64,000 bases of DNA from positions 1 to 64,000 of the forward strand of contig CAYRKH010000008.1 of assembly GCA_964424805.1 (NCBI GenBank). The letters run 5' to 3'. Of this stretch, positions 33,356 through 46,679 are shown one piece after another. The first letter of the stretch is position 1; each line of letters opens with the position of its first letter. The DNA is from IDS-8 sp964424805. Lineage in GTDB: Bacteria; Pseudomonadota; Gammaproteobacteria; Steroidobacterales; Woeseiaceae. Under the pieces are notes generated by a model. The model did not search any database, was not told the origin of the DNA, and saw only the letters and a program-made list of their open reading frames with translations. A program made the translations under genes and the position numbers.

Positions 33356-35616
33356 AAACGCCTGCGGCGGACATCTGGCGGCGTCCGCAGCTCGCCCGTC
33401 ACGTGATCCGCGACCTCGGCGGCGGTCACCGCGAAGCGATGCTGCTGATCGAGGGCGTACGCTGTGCCAGCTGCGTAATGGCCATTGAGCGTGCGCTCTC
33501 GGCGGAGCCGGGCGTCCTCGGCGTGCAGGTGAACGCGGCATCGCGCCGCGCGCGCATTACCTGGCGGGAAGCCGTGACCTCGCTGCCCCGGCTCCTCGAC
33601 GCGCTGTCGCGCACCGGCTACCGGGCGCTGCCGCTGGACGCCGCCGCGCTCGACGACGTCCGTCGCCACGAGGCGAAGGCAGCGCTCAAGCGCCTGCTCG
33701 TCGCGGGCTTCGGCGCGATGCAGGCAATGATGTATGCGGCCGTGCTGTGGCTGAACGGCGGCGATTCGCTCGACCCGGCGACGCGCGAGCTGTTCCGCTG
33801 GCTCGCTTTCCTCGTCGCGACCCCGGTGGTGTTCTATGCGGCGCAGCCGTTTTTTGCCGGCGCCTTGCGCTCGCTGAAAGCGCGCCGCCCCGGCATGGAC
33901 GTTCCGGTCGCGATCGCCGTCGCGAGCATTTACGTCGCAAGCCTCGTCGAGGCGGTGCGCGGCGGCGCGCACGTCTACTTCGAGTCCGTTTCGATGTTCG
34001 TGTTCTTCCTTCTGATCGGCCGCTACGTCGAGATGCGGGCGCGTCATCGCGCCGGTGACCTGACGGACGCGCTGGCAAGGCTCACGCCGCCGTTTGCCGA
34101 CAGGCGACTCCGGGACGGCGGCCTCGAACGTGTCGGGATCCGCGAGCTCGTGCCCGGCGACCGCGTGCACGTCGCGGAGGGCGGCGTGATCCCCGCCGAC
34201 GGTGTCCTGGTGAGCGCGCGCTGCCTCGTCGACGAGGCGCTGCTCTCCGGCGAGTCGGCGCCCGCGCCGCGCCGGCGGGGCGAGCGGCTCGTCGCCGGCA
34301 GCGTGCTGGTCGAAGGGCCGGCGGAGATGCAGGTCGACGCCGTGGGCCACGACACCGTGCTCGCCGGGATCGCGGCGCTCGTCGGCCGTGCCCAGGCGGC
34401 CCGTCCGCGTCTCGCGCAGGCGGGGGAGCGTGCCGCCTCGCGCTTCGTGCTGCGCGTGCTCGCGCTCACCGTGCTGACCGCCGCGGCATGGGCGTTGATC
34501 GAGCCGTCCCGCGCGTTCACCGCCGCGCTCGCCGTGCTCGTCGTCTCCTGTCCCTGCGCGTTCGCGCTCGCGGTGCCCGTCGCCGTCACGCGCGCGCTTG
34601 CGGTGCTTGCGCGCCGCGGAGTGCTGGTCGTGAAGCCCGATGCCGTCGAGGCGCTTGCCCGGGCGACGCACGTCGTGTTCGATAAAACGGGTACCCTGAC
34701 CGACGCCGAGCTCGCGCTGGAGCGCGTGGACACGCGAGGTGACACTTCGGCGGCCGACGCACGGCGGCTCGCGGCCGCGCTGGCCCGCGAGAGCCGGCAC
34801 CCGGCGGCCCGGGCGATTGCGGCAGCCTGTGCCCGCCCGTGCACCGATGCGGCAGACGACGTGGAAGCACGCGCCGGCTTCGGCGTGCGCGGTGTGGTCG
34901 ACGGGCGGGAGCTGCGCCTCGGGCGCCCGGATTATGCGCTGGGCGCCGGCGCTGTCCTGCCGGAGGACGAGGACGCCGTGCTCCTTGCCGACGATACCGG
35001 CGCGATCGCCGCGTTCCACCTGCGCGAGCGGCTGCGCCCGGACGCTCGCGAGACGGTAGAGGCGCTGCAGCGGCAGGGCCTCGAACTGTCCATCGCGAGC
35101 GGCGATGCCACCGCTAAGGTCGAGGCGGCGGCTGCCCGGCTCGGAATCCGCGACTGGCACGCACGGCAGCTGCCGGCGGACAAGCTGGCCCGGCTGTTTG
35201 CGCTGCGCGAGCACGGCGCGCGCGTGGTGGCCGTGGGCGACGGCGTCAACGACGCGCCGGTCCTCGGCGGGGCGGACGTCGCCGTTGCCCTGGCCGAAGG
35301 CGCGGAGCTTGCGCAGGCGAGCAGCGACATCGTCCTGGCCGGCGGCCGGCTCGCGGCGCTTGCGCCCGCACGCCTCGTGGCCCGGCAGACGCTCGGCATA
35401 CTCCGGCAGAACCAGCGCTGGGCCCTCGTCTACAACTTCGCCGCCGTACCGCTCGCGGCGCTGGGATTCGTGCCGCCATGGCTCGCGGCGCTCGGCATGT
35501 CGGCCAGCTCGCTGGTCGTGGTGCTGAACGCCATGCGTATCGGCCGCCGTCCCGAAAGCCCGGAGCCGGCGACGCCCGTCGCCGCGCCTGTCGCGCCGCA
35601 GGTGGGCGCGGCATGA
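33352..35616 (+). CDS. ccoI: copper-translocating P1B-type ATPase for cbb3 assembly
   Basis: Protein of 754 residues. A heavy-metal-binding domain with CASC (C38, C41) is followed by eight membrane helices, the transmembrane metal site CPC at 400-402 (VVSCPCAFALAVP), the phosphorylation motif DKTGT at 444-448, an HP motif (SRHPAAR) and the hinge GDGVNDAPVL. It exports Cu(I) to the periplasmic side for loading the CcoN CuB site. ATG 33352 follows GGAGG and overlaps the preceding stop; the longer upstream frame covers the ccoH-like gene. Confidence 0.95.
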   Translation: MKTPAADIWRRPQLARHVIRDLGGGHREAMLLIEGVRCASCVMAIERALSAEPGVLGVQVNAASRRARITWREAVTSLPRLLDALSRTGYRALPLDAAALDDVRRHEAKAALKRLLVAGFGAMQAMMYAAVLWLNGGDSLDPATRELFRWLAFLVATPVVFYAAQPFFAGALRSLKARRPGMDVPVAIAVASIYVASLVEAVRGGAHVYFESVSMFVFFLLIGRYVEMRARHRAGDLTDALARLTPPFADRRLRDGGLERVGIRELVPGDRVHVAEGGVIPADGVLVSARCLVDEALLSGESAPAPRRRGERLVAGSVLVEGPAEMQVDAVGHDTVLAGIAALVGRAQAARPRLAQAGERAASRFVLRVLALTVLTAAAWALIEPSRAFTAALAVLVVSCPCAFALAVPVAVTRALAVLARRGVLVVKPDAVEALARATHVVFDKTGTLTDAELALERVDTRGDTSAADARRLAAALARESRHPAARAIAAACARPCTDAADDVEARAGFGVRGVVDGRELRLGRPDYALGAGAVLPEDEDAVLLADDTGAIAAFHLRERLRPDARETVEALQRQGLELSIASGDATAKVEAAAARLGIRDWHARQLPADKLARLFALREHGARVVAVGDGVNDAPVLGGADVAVALAEGAELAQASSDIVLAGGRLAALAPARLVARQTLGILRQNQRWALVYNFAAVPLAALGFVPPWLAALGMSASSLVVVLNAMRIGRRPESPEPATPVAAPVAPQVGAA

Positions 35617-35753
35617 ACGTGCTCTTGATCATGATCCCGCTGTCGCTGCTGCTGCTGGCGGGCGCCGTGGCGGCTTTCTTCTGGGCCGTGGACCACGACC
35701 AGTTCGACGATATGGAAACCCCCGCGCTGCTGCCGCTGGACGACGATAGCTGA
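35613..35753 (+). CDS. ccoS: cbb3 oxidase maturation protein CcoS
   Basis: Protein of 46 residues: MNVLLIMIPLSLLLLAGAVA begins a single membrane helix, followed by AFFWAVDHDQFDDMETPA, the CcoS hallmark. It is needed for cofactor insertion into CcoN. It overlaps ccoI by ATGA and ends the cco operon. ccoG was not found in the window. Confidence 0.92.
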   Translation: MNVLLIMIPLSLLLLAGAVAAFFWAVDHDQFDDMETPALLPLDDDS

Positions 35754-35784
35754 CGCGTTGGAGCGCCCTGCGTTGCCGCTGCCG

Positions 35785-36627
35785 TCAGGGTTGCGGGCGG
35801 CTGTCCATCGGCGCCTGGCAGCGGGGGCACCAGTACAAGCGGCGTGACGCGGCGCTACGCCTGAGAATGAGTGCCCCGCAGCGGTAGCACGGCTGCCCGT
35901 CCCGCCCGAAGACCGCAAAACGGTAGCCGTCGCGGTTGAGGCCCCTGGCCTGCAGCGCCTTGACGCGCCCCGGCGGATTGGTGATGCCGCCGGTCCGGTA
36001 GGAGCGCCGGGCGATGGTCAGCGTGCTGCGGGCCACCCTGTCGACGGCAGCCGCCGATAGATCGCGGGGGCGCGCATCCGGCGTCACGCGGGCGTCGAAC
36101 AGGATCTCGGAACGCAGGTAGTTGCCGACCCCGGCGATGAAGCCCTGGTCGAGGTACAACGCCGTGAGGGCGCGCCCCCGGAACCGCTTGCTGCGCAGCC
36201 GCTCGGCGACGTCCTGCACGCCAAGCGTTGCCGCCAGCAGGTCGGGCCCGGCCCTCTCCAGGAACGGATGCCGCGCGAGCCCGGCGTCGTCCAGCACCTC
36301 TATGTCCGAAGCGCTGTACAGCAGGCAGCTATGGGCCGCCGTGTGCAGCGCTACCCGCAGGCTGCGCTTCGTATCCGGCCGCTCACCGCGCCGGCAAACG
36401 TACCAGCGGCCGTAGAGCTGGTTGTGCGAGTACATCGTCAAGCCGTTGTCGAAGCGGGTCAGGAGCGCTTTGCCGTGGGTGTTGACCGCGTCGACGACCC
36501 GGCCGCTGAGCACCCCCTCGAAGCGGGCCAGGCGCCGGATGCCGAATGACACGGCTGCCAGGCGCCTGTCCACCAGCACCTCGGCGAGCCGGTCCGCGGC
36601 TCGACGAATCTCGGGTCCTTCGGGCAC
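35785..36627 (-). CDS. nei: endonuclease VIII-type DNA glycosylase/AP lyase (Nei family)
   Basis: Protein of 280 residues. The N-terminal catalytic Pro/Glu is PEGPEIRRAADRLAE, matching Nei rather than MutM (which starts PELPEVE). MYSHNQLYGRWYV corresponds to the Nei THLQLYG region, a helix-two-turn-helix follows (DQGFIAGVGNYLRSEILF), and the zinc finger is CYRCG with WCPRC at the C-terminus. It excises oxidised pyrimidines and nicks the abasic site. Start is GTG 36627, 13 bases after the proA stop, so it is probably co-transcribed with proBA, an unusual pairing. Confidence 0.9.
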   Translation of the reverse strand: MPEGPEIRRAADRLAEVLVDRRLAAVSFGIRRLARFEGVLSGRVVDAVNTHGKALLTRFDNGLTMYSHNQLYGRWYVCRRGERPDTKRSLRVALHTAAHSCLLYSASDIEVLDDAGLARHPFLERAGPDLLAATLGVQDVAERLRSKRFRGRALTALYLDQGFIAGVGNYLRSEILFDARVTPDARPRDLSAAAVDRVARSTLTIARRSYRTGGITNPPGRVKALQARGLNRDGYRFAVFGRDGQPCYRCGALILRRSAASRRLYWCPRCQAPMDSRPQP

Positions 36628-36639
36628 TGGAGAAACGGG

Positions 36640-37944
36640 CTACAGCGGCCGGACCTGCCCCGCGCCCCGCACGACGTACTTGTAGCTCGTGAGCTGCTCC
36701 GCGCCAACCGGTCCGCGCGCGTGGATCTTGCCGGTCGCGATGCCGATTTCCGCGCCCATGCCGAATTCACCGCCGTCGGCGAACTGCGTCGAGGCGTTGT
36801 GCAGCACGATGGCGCTGTCGATGGCGGAAAGAAAGGTTTCGGCCGCGGATTCGTCCCCGGCCACGATGCTCTCGGTGTGACCCGAGCCGAACGTGCGGAT
36901 ATGCTCGATAGCCGCGTCGATGCCCTCCACGGTCCTCGCGGAAATCACGGCGTCGAGATACTCCGTCGCCCAGTCGTCGTCACTGGCGGGCACCACTGAA
37001 GGCGACAGGCGCTGCAGCGCTTCGTCGCCGCGCACCTCGCAGCCGGCTTCTGCCAGTGCGTTCAACACGGGAGGCATCAGGCGCGCCGCCGCTTCGCGGT
37101 CGACCAGCAGCGTCTCGGCGGCGCCGCAGATGCCCGGGCGGCGCATCTTCGAGTTCAGCACGACTTCCACCGCCATCCTGGAGTCAGCGGAGGCGTGCAG
37201 GTACACGTGGCAAATGCCTTCGAGGTGCCCGATCACCGGCACGCTCGCCTCCTGCTGCACGCGCCGGATCAGGCTCTTGCCGCCCCGGGGTACCAGCACG
37301 TCGACGTACGTCCGCATCGACGACAGCAGGTAACCGACTGCCGCACGGTCCCGGGTCGGTACCTGCTGCACGGACGTGCCGGGAAGGCCTGCCTGTTCCA
37401 GCCCCGCGACCACGCAGGCGTGCAGGGCGCTGCTCGACTCGAAGCTTTCCGATCCCCCGCGGAGGATGACCGCGTTGCCCGACTTGACGCTCAATCCCGC
37501 CGCATCGGCGGTGACGTTGGGCCGGCTCTCGTAGATCATGCCGATCACGCCCAGCGGCACCGACACGCGCTGTATGGAGAGCCCGTTCGGCCGCGACCAT
37601 TCCGCTTGCACCCGGCCCAGCGGATCGGGCAGTTCCGCGATCGCTTCGAGGCCGGCGGCGATCGCTTCCAGTCGCTCTCCGTCCAGCGCCAGCCGATCCA
37701 GCATGGCGGCCCCCAGGGCGGCGCCGCGGGCCCGCTCGAGATCGTTTTCATTGGCGGCGAGTATCTCGCCCGTCCGGCGGCGCATCTCCGCCGCCGCGGC
37801 GAGCAGTGCGCGGTTGCGTTGATCGGCGCTGCTGGCGCCCAGCGTGCGGGAGGCCTGCCTCGCTGCTCGTCCCATCGCCTCCATTGCCGATGCGATCGAC
37901 CCGGAGGTCATGGCGGATTGCCGATGTGCGGATTGTGCTTTCAT
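36640..37944 (-). CDS. proA: gamma-glutamyl phosphate reductase
   Basis: Protein of 434 residues, normal size. NADPH-binding and substrate regions are recognisable (GVIGMIYESRPNVTADAAGL, VKSGNAVILRGGSES), and the catalytic Cys lies in RRPGICGAAETLLVD. It reduces gamma-glutamyl phosphate to glutamate semialdehyde, the second step of proline synthesis. The start ATG overlaps the proB stop (ATGA). An internal Met (MTSGSIAS) could also serve as start. Confidence 0.95.
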   Translation of the reverse strand: MKAQSAHRQSAMTSGSIASAMEAMGRAARQASRTLGASSADQRNRALLAAAAEMRRRTGEILAANENDLERARGAALGAAMLDRLALDGERLEAIAAGLEAIAELPDPLGRVQAEWSRPNGLSIQRVSVPLGVIGMIYESRPNVTADAAGLSVKSGNAVILRGGSESFESSSALHACVVAGLEQAGLPGTSVQQVPTRDRAAVGYLLSSMRTYVDVLVPRGGKSLIRRVQQEASVPVIGHLEGICHVYLHASADSRMAVEVVLNSKMRRPGICGAAETLLVDREAAARLMPPVLNALAEAGCEVRGDEALQRLSPSVVPASDDDWATEYLDAVISARTVEGIDAAIEHIRTFGSGHTESIVAGDESAAETFLSAIDSAIVLHNASTQFADGGEFGMGAEIGIATGKIHARGPVGAEQLTSYKYVVRGAGQVRPL

Positions 37945-39059
37945 GTGAACAGTACCAGGTCGTTACGGTGCACCATCGCGGCCCGTCCGGGGTAGCCGAG
38001 CCGCGCCGCGATCTCGGCGGAACGGCACCCGGCGATGCGACTGGCTTCGTCGCTCTCATACCCGGCGAGGCCGCGCCCAAGCTCCTTGCCCTGCGCGTCG
38101 ACGAGCGACACCGGGTCGCCGCGGGAAAACCGGCCTTCGACGCCGGTCACGCCGACCGGCAGCAGGCTCCGGCCGCCGGCCAGCGCCGTCACCGCGCCGT
38201 TGTCCAGCCTGAGCGTGCCGCGAACGGTAAGCGAACCGGCCAGCCACTGCTTGCGTGCCGTGCCCGGCGTGCCCCGCGGATGAAAAAGGGTGTGCCTCGC
38301 GCCCTCTGCCAGGGCAGCGAGGGGGCGCCGCACCGTGCCGCTCGCGATGAGCGTCGCACAGCCGGCGTGCGTTGCAATGCGCGCCGCCTGCAGCTTCGTT
38401 GCCATGCCGCCGCTGCCGACGTCGGAGCTCGGCTGGCCTGCCCGGGCGAGCATGTCATCGCTGATGGTCTCTATTTCGGGCAGGTGAGCCGCGTTGCGGT
38501 CACGCCCGGGATCGGCAGTGTAGAAGCCGTCGACGTCGGACAGCAGCAGGAGCGCATCGGCCATCACCATTTGTGCAACCCGCGCCGCCAGCCGATCGTT
38601 ATCGCCGTAGCGGATCTCCTCCGTGGCCACGGTATCGTTTTCGTTGATGACCGGGACGACCCCGTGCGACAGCAGCATGGTCAGCGTGCCCCGCGCGTTG
38701 AGCCAGCGGCGGCGGTCTTCCGTATCGCCGAGGGTCAGCAGCACCTGCGCTACCGGCAGGCCGTGGGCGGCCAGCGCCTCCTGCCAGGCGTGCATGAGCT
38801 GCACCTGGCCCGCCGCCGCGGCAGCCTGCAGCGCGTCCAGCCGGGTCCGGCGGCGTTCGATGCCGAGCACACCGCTGCCGATGGCGATGGCACCGGACGA
38901 GACCACCAGCACTTCCTGCCCGTCGGCGCGCATCGACGCGAGGTCCTCCGCGATACCGGCGAGCCACTGTCGATGAACCTTGCCGGACTCGTCGATGAGC
39001 AGCGCGGAGCCGATCTTGATCACGAGCCGCTTGAAATCACGGAAGTTGTAGGTGGACAT
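37941..39059 (-). CDS. proB: glutamate 5-kinase with PUA domain
   Basis: Protein of 372 residues. The amino-acid kinase domain (about 8-260) has RLVIKIGSALLID, VVSSGAIAIGSGVLG and VINENDTVATEEIRYGDNDRL; a C-terminal PUA domain (about 280-365) is present as in E. coli ProB. It phosphorylates glutamate at the start of proline synthesis and is normally feedback-inhibited by proline. An extended -10 (TGATATAAG on the minus strand, 39095-39087) lies about 30 bases upstream. Confidence 0.95.
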   Translation of the reverse strand: MSTYNFRDFKRLVIKIGSALLIDESGKVHRQWLAGIAEDLASMRADGQEVLVVSSGAIAIGSGVLGIERRRTRLDALQAAAAAGQVQLMHAWQEALAAHGLPVAQVLLTLGDTEDRRRWLNARGTLTMLLSHGVVPVINENDTVATEEIRYGDNDRLAARVAQMVMADALLLLSDVDGFYTADPGRDRNAAHLPEIETISDDMLARAGQPSSDVGSGGMATKLQAARIATHAGCATLIASGTVRRPLAALAEGARHTLFHPRGTPGTARKQWLAGSLTVRGTLRLDNGAVTALAGGRSLLPVGVTGVEGRFSRGDPVSLVDAQGKELGRGLAGYESDEASRIAGCRSAEIAARLGYPGRAAMVHRNDLVLFT

Positions 39060-39086
39060 GCTGGCGGTACCGGTGCTGACACGCCA

Positions 39087-39095
39087 CTTATATCA
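39087..39095 (-). promoter_or_regulatory. extended -10 promoter element for proBA
   Basis: On the minus strand TGATATAAG fits TGN-TATAAT with one mismatch. No good -35 is seen at 17 bases, as is common for extended -10 promoters. A start near 39080 would leave about 21 bases to the proB ATG. Confidence 0.42.
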
Positions 39096-39153
39096 CACCG
39101 TGCAGGGCAGCCCGCGAAGCTGCAATCGGTTGCCGCCGGGATCAAGAAAAAAA

Positions 39154-39181
39154 TTGAAAACGGCGCGCGTTTTCTTATACT
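39154..39181 (+). promoter_or_regulatory. sigma70-like promoter of gltBD-proC
   Basis: TTGAAA (39154-39159), 16-base spacer, TATACT (39176-39181), each close to consensus, inside an AT-rich island in GC-rich DNA. The expected start near 39188 gives a leader of about 215 bases before gltB. Confidence 0.6.
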
Positions 39182-39337
39182 AAAAAAACGGGCTGTTAAC
39201 AGATAATCGCACAAGCAGATCGGTGCGACGCTGGCACCGGTACCTGACGAGCCCGCATCTCTCCTCCGAGGTCGCGGGCCCCACGGCAGCTCTTACGGTG
39301 TCGCCTGGGCGCCGCTCAACCGGAATTGTCGATATCG

Positions 39338-39358
39338 GCCTGCTCCGCCGGAGCAGGC
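39338..39358 (+). other. stable hairpin in the gltB leader
   Basis: GCCTGCTCC (39338-39346) and GGAGCAGGC (39350-39358) form a perfect 9-bp stem with a 3-base loop. It is followed by TTAAAGGGGGGG, not a T-run, so it is not an ordinary terminator. A tiny frame from ATG 39383 ends in the TGA overlapping the gltB ATG (ATGA). The rest of the 39060-39402 spacer holds the two divergent promoters and no other gene. Confidence 0.5.
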
Positions 39359-39402
39359 TTAAAGGGGGGGGCGCTCGGCCAGATGCGTTTCCCGGGACGG
39401 CC

Positions 39403-43857
<4,455 letters not shown>

Positions 43858-43875
43858 TGGCGAAAAGGTCCTGAT

Positions 43876-45282
43876 ATGTCCAGGCATCCGTTGCAATACC
43901 TCGAAGTGCCGCGCCGCGATCCGGCCAAGGATCCCGCGGAGGTGCGCATCAAGCATTACCGTGAGATATACGGCTCCTACGACGGCGCCGACGCCGCAAG
44001 CCAGGCCGGGCGCTGCATTGCCTGCGGCGTTCCGTACTGCGAGTGGAAGTGCCCGGTGCACAACTTCATTCCCGACTGGCTCAGGCTGATCGAGGAAGGC
44101 AAGCTGTTCCAGGCCGCGGAGCTGTCGCACCAGACGAATTCGCTGCCGGAAATCTGCGGCCGCATCTGCCCGCAGGATCGCCTGTGCGAGGGCGCGTGCA
44201 CGCTGAACGAAGGCTTCGGCGCGGTAAACATCGGCAACATCGAAAAATACATCACCGACGAGGCGCTGAAACAGGGCTGGCGCCCCGATATGACCCACGT
44301 GCTCGATACCGGCAAGCGGGTCGGGATCGTCGGCGCCGGTCCTGCGGGACTCGCGGCCGCGGACGTGCTCGCCCGCGCCGGGATCCGCTCCGTCGTGTAC
44401 GATGCCTATTCGGAGATCGGCGGCCTGCTGACGTTCGGCATCCCGCCCTTCAAGCTGGAAAAAACGGTGGTGCAAAAGCGCCGCGAAATCCTCGAGGGCA
44501 TGGGCGTCGAGTTCGTTCTCAACACGCGTATCGGCGAGGATCGGCCGTTCGACTCGCTGCTCGACGAGTTCGACGCCGTGTTCCTGGGCATGGGTACCTA
44601 CGAATCGGTGCGCGGCGAGCTCCCCGGCGAAGACCTGCCGGGCGTCTACGAGGCGCTTCCCTATCTCGTATCGAACGTGTACCGGGAGCTCGGGATGGAT
44701 GACGAGTCGCGCCCGTGGATCAATCTCGCGGGCAAGCGCGTCATCGTGCTGGGCGGCGGCGACACCGGGATGGACTGCAATCGCACCGCGATCCGCCAGG
44801 GTGCCGCCGGCGTCACCTGCGTCTATCGCCGCGACGAAGCGAACATGCCGGGCTCGCGGCGGGAGGTTGCGAACAGCCGGGAGGAGGGTGCCGGTTTCCT
44901 GTTCCAGCGGCAGCCGATTGCAATCACGGGAAGGGACCGCGTGGAGGGTGTCGTCGTCGTGGAAACCAGGCTCGGCGCTCCCGATGCGAGCGGCCGGCGC
45001 ATCCCCGAGCCGGTGCCGGGCACGGAGGAGGTGCTGGAAGCCGACGCCGTAATCGTGGCCTTCGGGTTCCGGCCGAACCCGCCGCCCTGGTTCGCGGCTT
45101 CCGATATCGCCCTCCTGCCCAACCGCCGGGTGCAGGTCGGCCGGGGCAGGTACCCGTTCCAGACGACCAACCCGAAAGTTTTCGCGGGCGGGGACATGGT
45201 GCGGGGCGCCGACCTCGTGGTCACCGCCGTCTTCGAAGGGCGCGAAGCCGCAAAAAGCATGGCGGCCTGGCTCGGCGTCTGA
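43876..45282 (+). CDS. gltD: glutamate synthase (NADPH) small subunit
   Basis: Protein of 468 residues. N-terminal iron-sulfur cysteines are in CIACGVPYCEWKCPVHN and EICGRICPQDRLCEGACT; the FAD site is GIVGAGPAGLAAADVLARAG and the NADPH site VLGGGDTGMDCNRTA. It feeds electrons from NADPH to GltB. AAGG lies 9 bases before the ATG. It precedes proC by 11 bases. Confidence 0.96.
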   Translation: MSRHPLQYLEVPRRDPAKDPAEVRIKHYREIYGSYDGADAASQAGRCIACGVPYCEWKCPVHNFIPDWLRLIEEGKLFQAAELSHQTNSLPEICGRICPQDRLCEGACTLNEGFGAVNIGNIEKYITDEALKQGWRPDMTHVLDTGKRVGIVGAGPAGLAAADVLARAGIRSVVYDAYSEIGGLLTFGIPPFKLEKTVVQKRREILEGMGVEFVLNTRIGEDRPFDSLLDEFDAVFLGMGTYESVRGELPGEDLPGVYEALPYLVSNVYRELGMDDESRPWINLAGKRVIVLGGGDTGMDCNRTAIRQGAAGVTCVYRRDEANMPGSRREVANSREEGAGFLFQRQPIAITGRDRVEGVVVVETRLGAPDASGRRIPEPVPGTEEVLEADAVIVAFGFRPNPPPWFAASDIALLPNRRVQVGRGRYPFQTTNPKVFAGGDMVRGADLVVTAVFEGREAAKSMAAWLGV

Positions 45283-45293
45283 CGGAGGGCAGC

Positions 45294-46130
45294 GTGAACC
45301 GCAATACGATTGGCTTTGTCGGCGGCGGCAACATGGCGCGCGCTATCGCGGGCGGGCTCCTGAGAAGCGGCCTGGACGCCGGCGACCTGTTCCTCGGCGA
45401 GCCGGACGCGCAGCGCCGGGCGCTGCTGGCGCGCGAGCTTGCCGGTGCCACGGTGGTTGCCGGGAATCTCGCCGTCACGTCCGCCTGCCACAGCCTGGTG
45501 CTGGCCGTGAAACCGCAGGTTCTGCGCCCCGTTTGCCTGGAGCTGAGGGAAGCCGTGCAGGAACGGCAGCCGCTGGTCATTTCGATTGCGGCTGGGCCGA
45601 CGCTCGCCGACATCGACAGCTGGCTCGGCGGCGGCTGCAGGATCGTTCGCGCCATGCCGAACCAGCCGGCGCTGATCGACCAGGGCATCTCCGTGCTGAT
45701 CGCCAACGCGCATGCGGGCGATGCGGACCGGCGCGCCGCGGACCGGATACTGGGCGCGGTCGGCGAAGTCGTCTGGATCGACGATGAAGGGCTGATGGAC
45801 GCCGTCACGGCGGTCTCGGGGACGGGCCCCGCTTACGTTTACCTGCTGGCCGACATGATGATCGCGGCGGCGACCAGGCTCGGCATCGAGCCTGAGGTCG
45901 CCAACAGGCTCGTGCTGGCCACGGTGCGCGGTGCGGCGGCGCTTGCCGCGACGGAGCCCGAATCGATGGCGGCGCTCATCGAGCGCGTGCGCTCGCCGGG
46001 CGGCACGACGACCGCCGCGCTGGAACACCTGGAGGCGGCCAACGTCCGGACGCTCTTCGACGCCGCCATCCAGGCGGCCAGCGAGCGCTCCCGCGAGCTC
46101 GCGGCAAGGGCGCGGCAGCCCGGGGACTAG
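45294..46130 (+). CDS. proC: pyrroline-5-carboxylate reductase
   Basis: About 278 residues starting with GTG, GGAGGG lying 5 bases upstream. The NADPH-binding GFVGGGNMARAIAGGLL is at the N-terminus and the family signature is in SGTGPAYVYLLADMMIAAATRLG with RSPGGTTTAALEHLE. It makes proline from pyrroline-5-carboxylate. Placement after gltBD, divergent from proBA, gathers the glutamate-to-proline route in one place. Confidence 0.95.
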   Translation: MNRNTIGFVGGGNMARAIAGGLLRSGLDAGDLFLGEPDAQRRALLARELAGATVVAGNLAVTSACHSLVLAVKPQVLRPVCLELREAVQERQPLVISIAAGPTLADIDSWLGGGCRIVRAMPNQPALIDQGISVLIANAHAGDADRRAADRILGAVGEVVWIDDEGLMDAVTAVSGTGPAYVYLLADMMIAAATRLGIEPEVANRLVLATVRGAAALAATEPESMAALIERVRSPGGTTTAALEHLEAANVRTLFDAAIQAASERSRELAARARQPGD

Positions 46131-46238
46131 GGGGCCGGCCAGCGCTCGTACCATTCCCGTCCCGCGCCGGGCCTTTTCACAGGCGTAACGCAACAGTCCG
46201 CTTGCGAGTCGCGGCGAATGCCGTTATGCTGCGCCAAC

Positions 46239-46264
46239 GTAATAGCACGTTAATACATTATTGC
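46239..46264. promoter_or_regulatory. AT-rich imperfect dyad ahead of the his operon
   Basis: GTAATA and TATTGC flank a central TTAA (46250-46253) in an imperfect 26-base inverted repeat with 14 of 26 symmetric positions, in otherwise GC-rich DNA. It lies 65 bases before the TrpR-like gene and is a candidate operator for that protein. No histidine-codon leader peptide is present in 46131-46328. Confidence 0.4.
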
Positions 46265-46328
46265 AACCTGCGGCCGGCGCGCGTCGGCAGGGCACGGCTT
46301 TTTGGCGGCCCATCGAAGGAGATGACGA

Positions 46329-46679
46329 GTGAAAGCCAGTGAACGGCGGAATGCCGAAGCCGAGCAGGACGCCGAGCACCGGTTGTACGCCGCGGTGATG
46401 ACCTTGCAGGACATTGACGAGGCGCGCGAGTTTTTCCGCGACCTGTGCACGCCGGCGGAGCTGCAGGCCATCGCCGACCGCTGGCGGGTGGTCGGGCTGT
46501 TGCGCGAGAAGCGGCCGTACCGGGAGATTCACGACCTGACCGGCGTCAGCGTCACGACCATCGGCCGGGTCGCGCGTTTCCTGGAGTACGGGAACGGCGG
46601 CTATCGGCGCGCGGTCGAGCGTCTCGAAGCCGCCGGGCAGGCGCAGCGTTCCAACCCGAAGCGTCGAGCCGGGAAATGA
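46329..46679 (+). CDS. TrpR-like regulator (YerC/YecD family), first gene of the his operon
   Basis: Protein of 116 residues. The helix-turn-helix region LCTPAELQAIADRWRVVGLL ... YREIHDLTGVSVTTIGRVARFL matches the TrpR/YerC superfamily (about 38-90). It starts with GTG (GGAG upstream) and its TGA overlaps the hisG ATG. TrpR-like genes heading his operons have been proposed as histidine regulators by comparative genomics; here the coupling to hisG supports that role. Tryptophan as effector is unlikely: no trp genes are in the window. Confidence 0.87.
   Translation: MKASERRNAEAEQDAEHRLYAAVMTLQDIDEAREFFRDLCTPAELQAIADRWRVVGLLREKRPYREIHDLTGVSVTTIGRVARFLEYGNGGYRRAVERLEAAGQAQRSNPKRRAGK

Noticed and set aside
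46131..46328. Histidine leader-peptide attenuator for the his operon
   Set aside because: No short frame with a run of CAC/CAT codons and no stem directly followed by a T-run.
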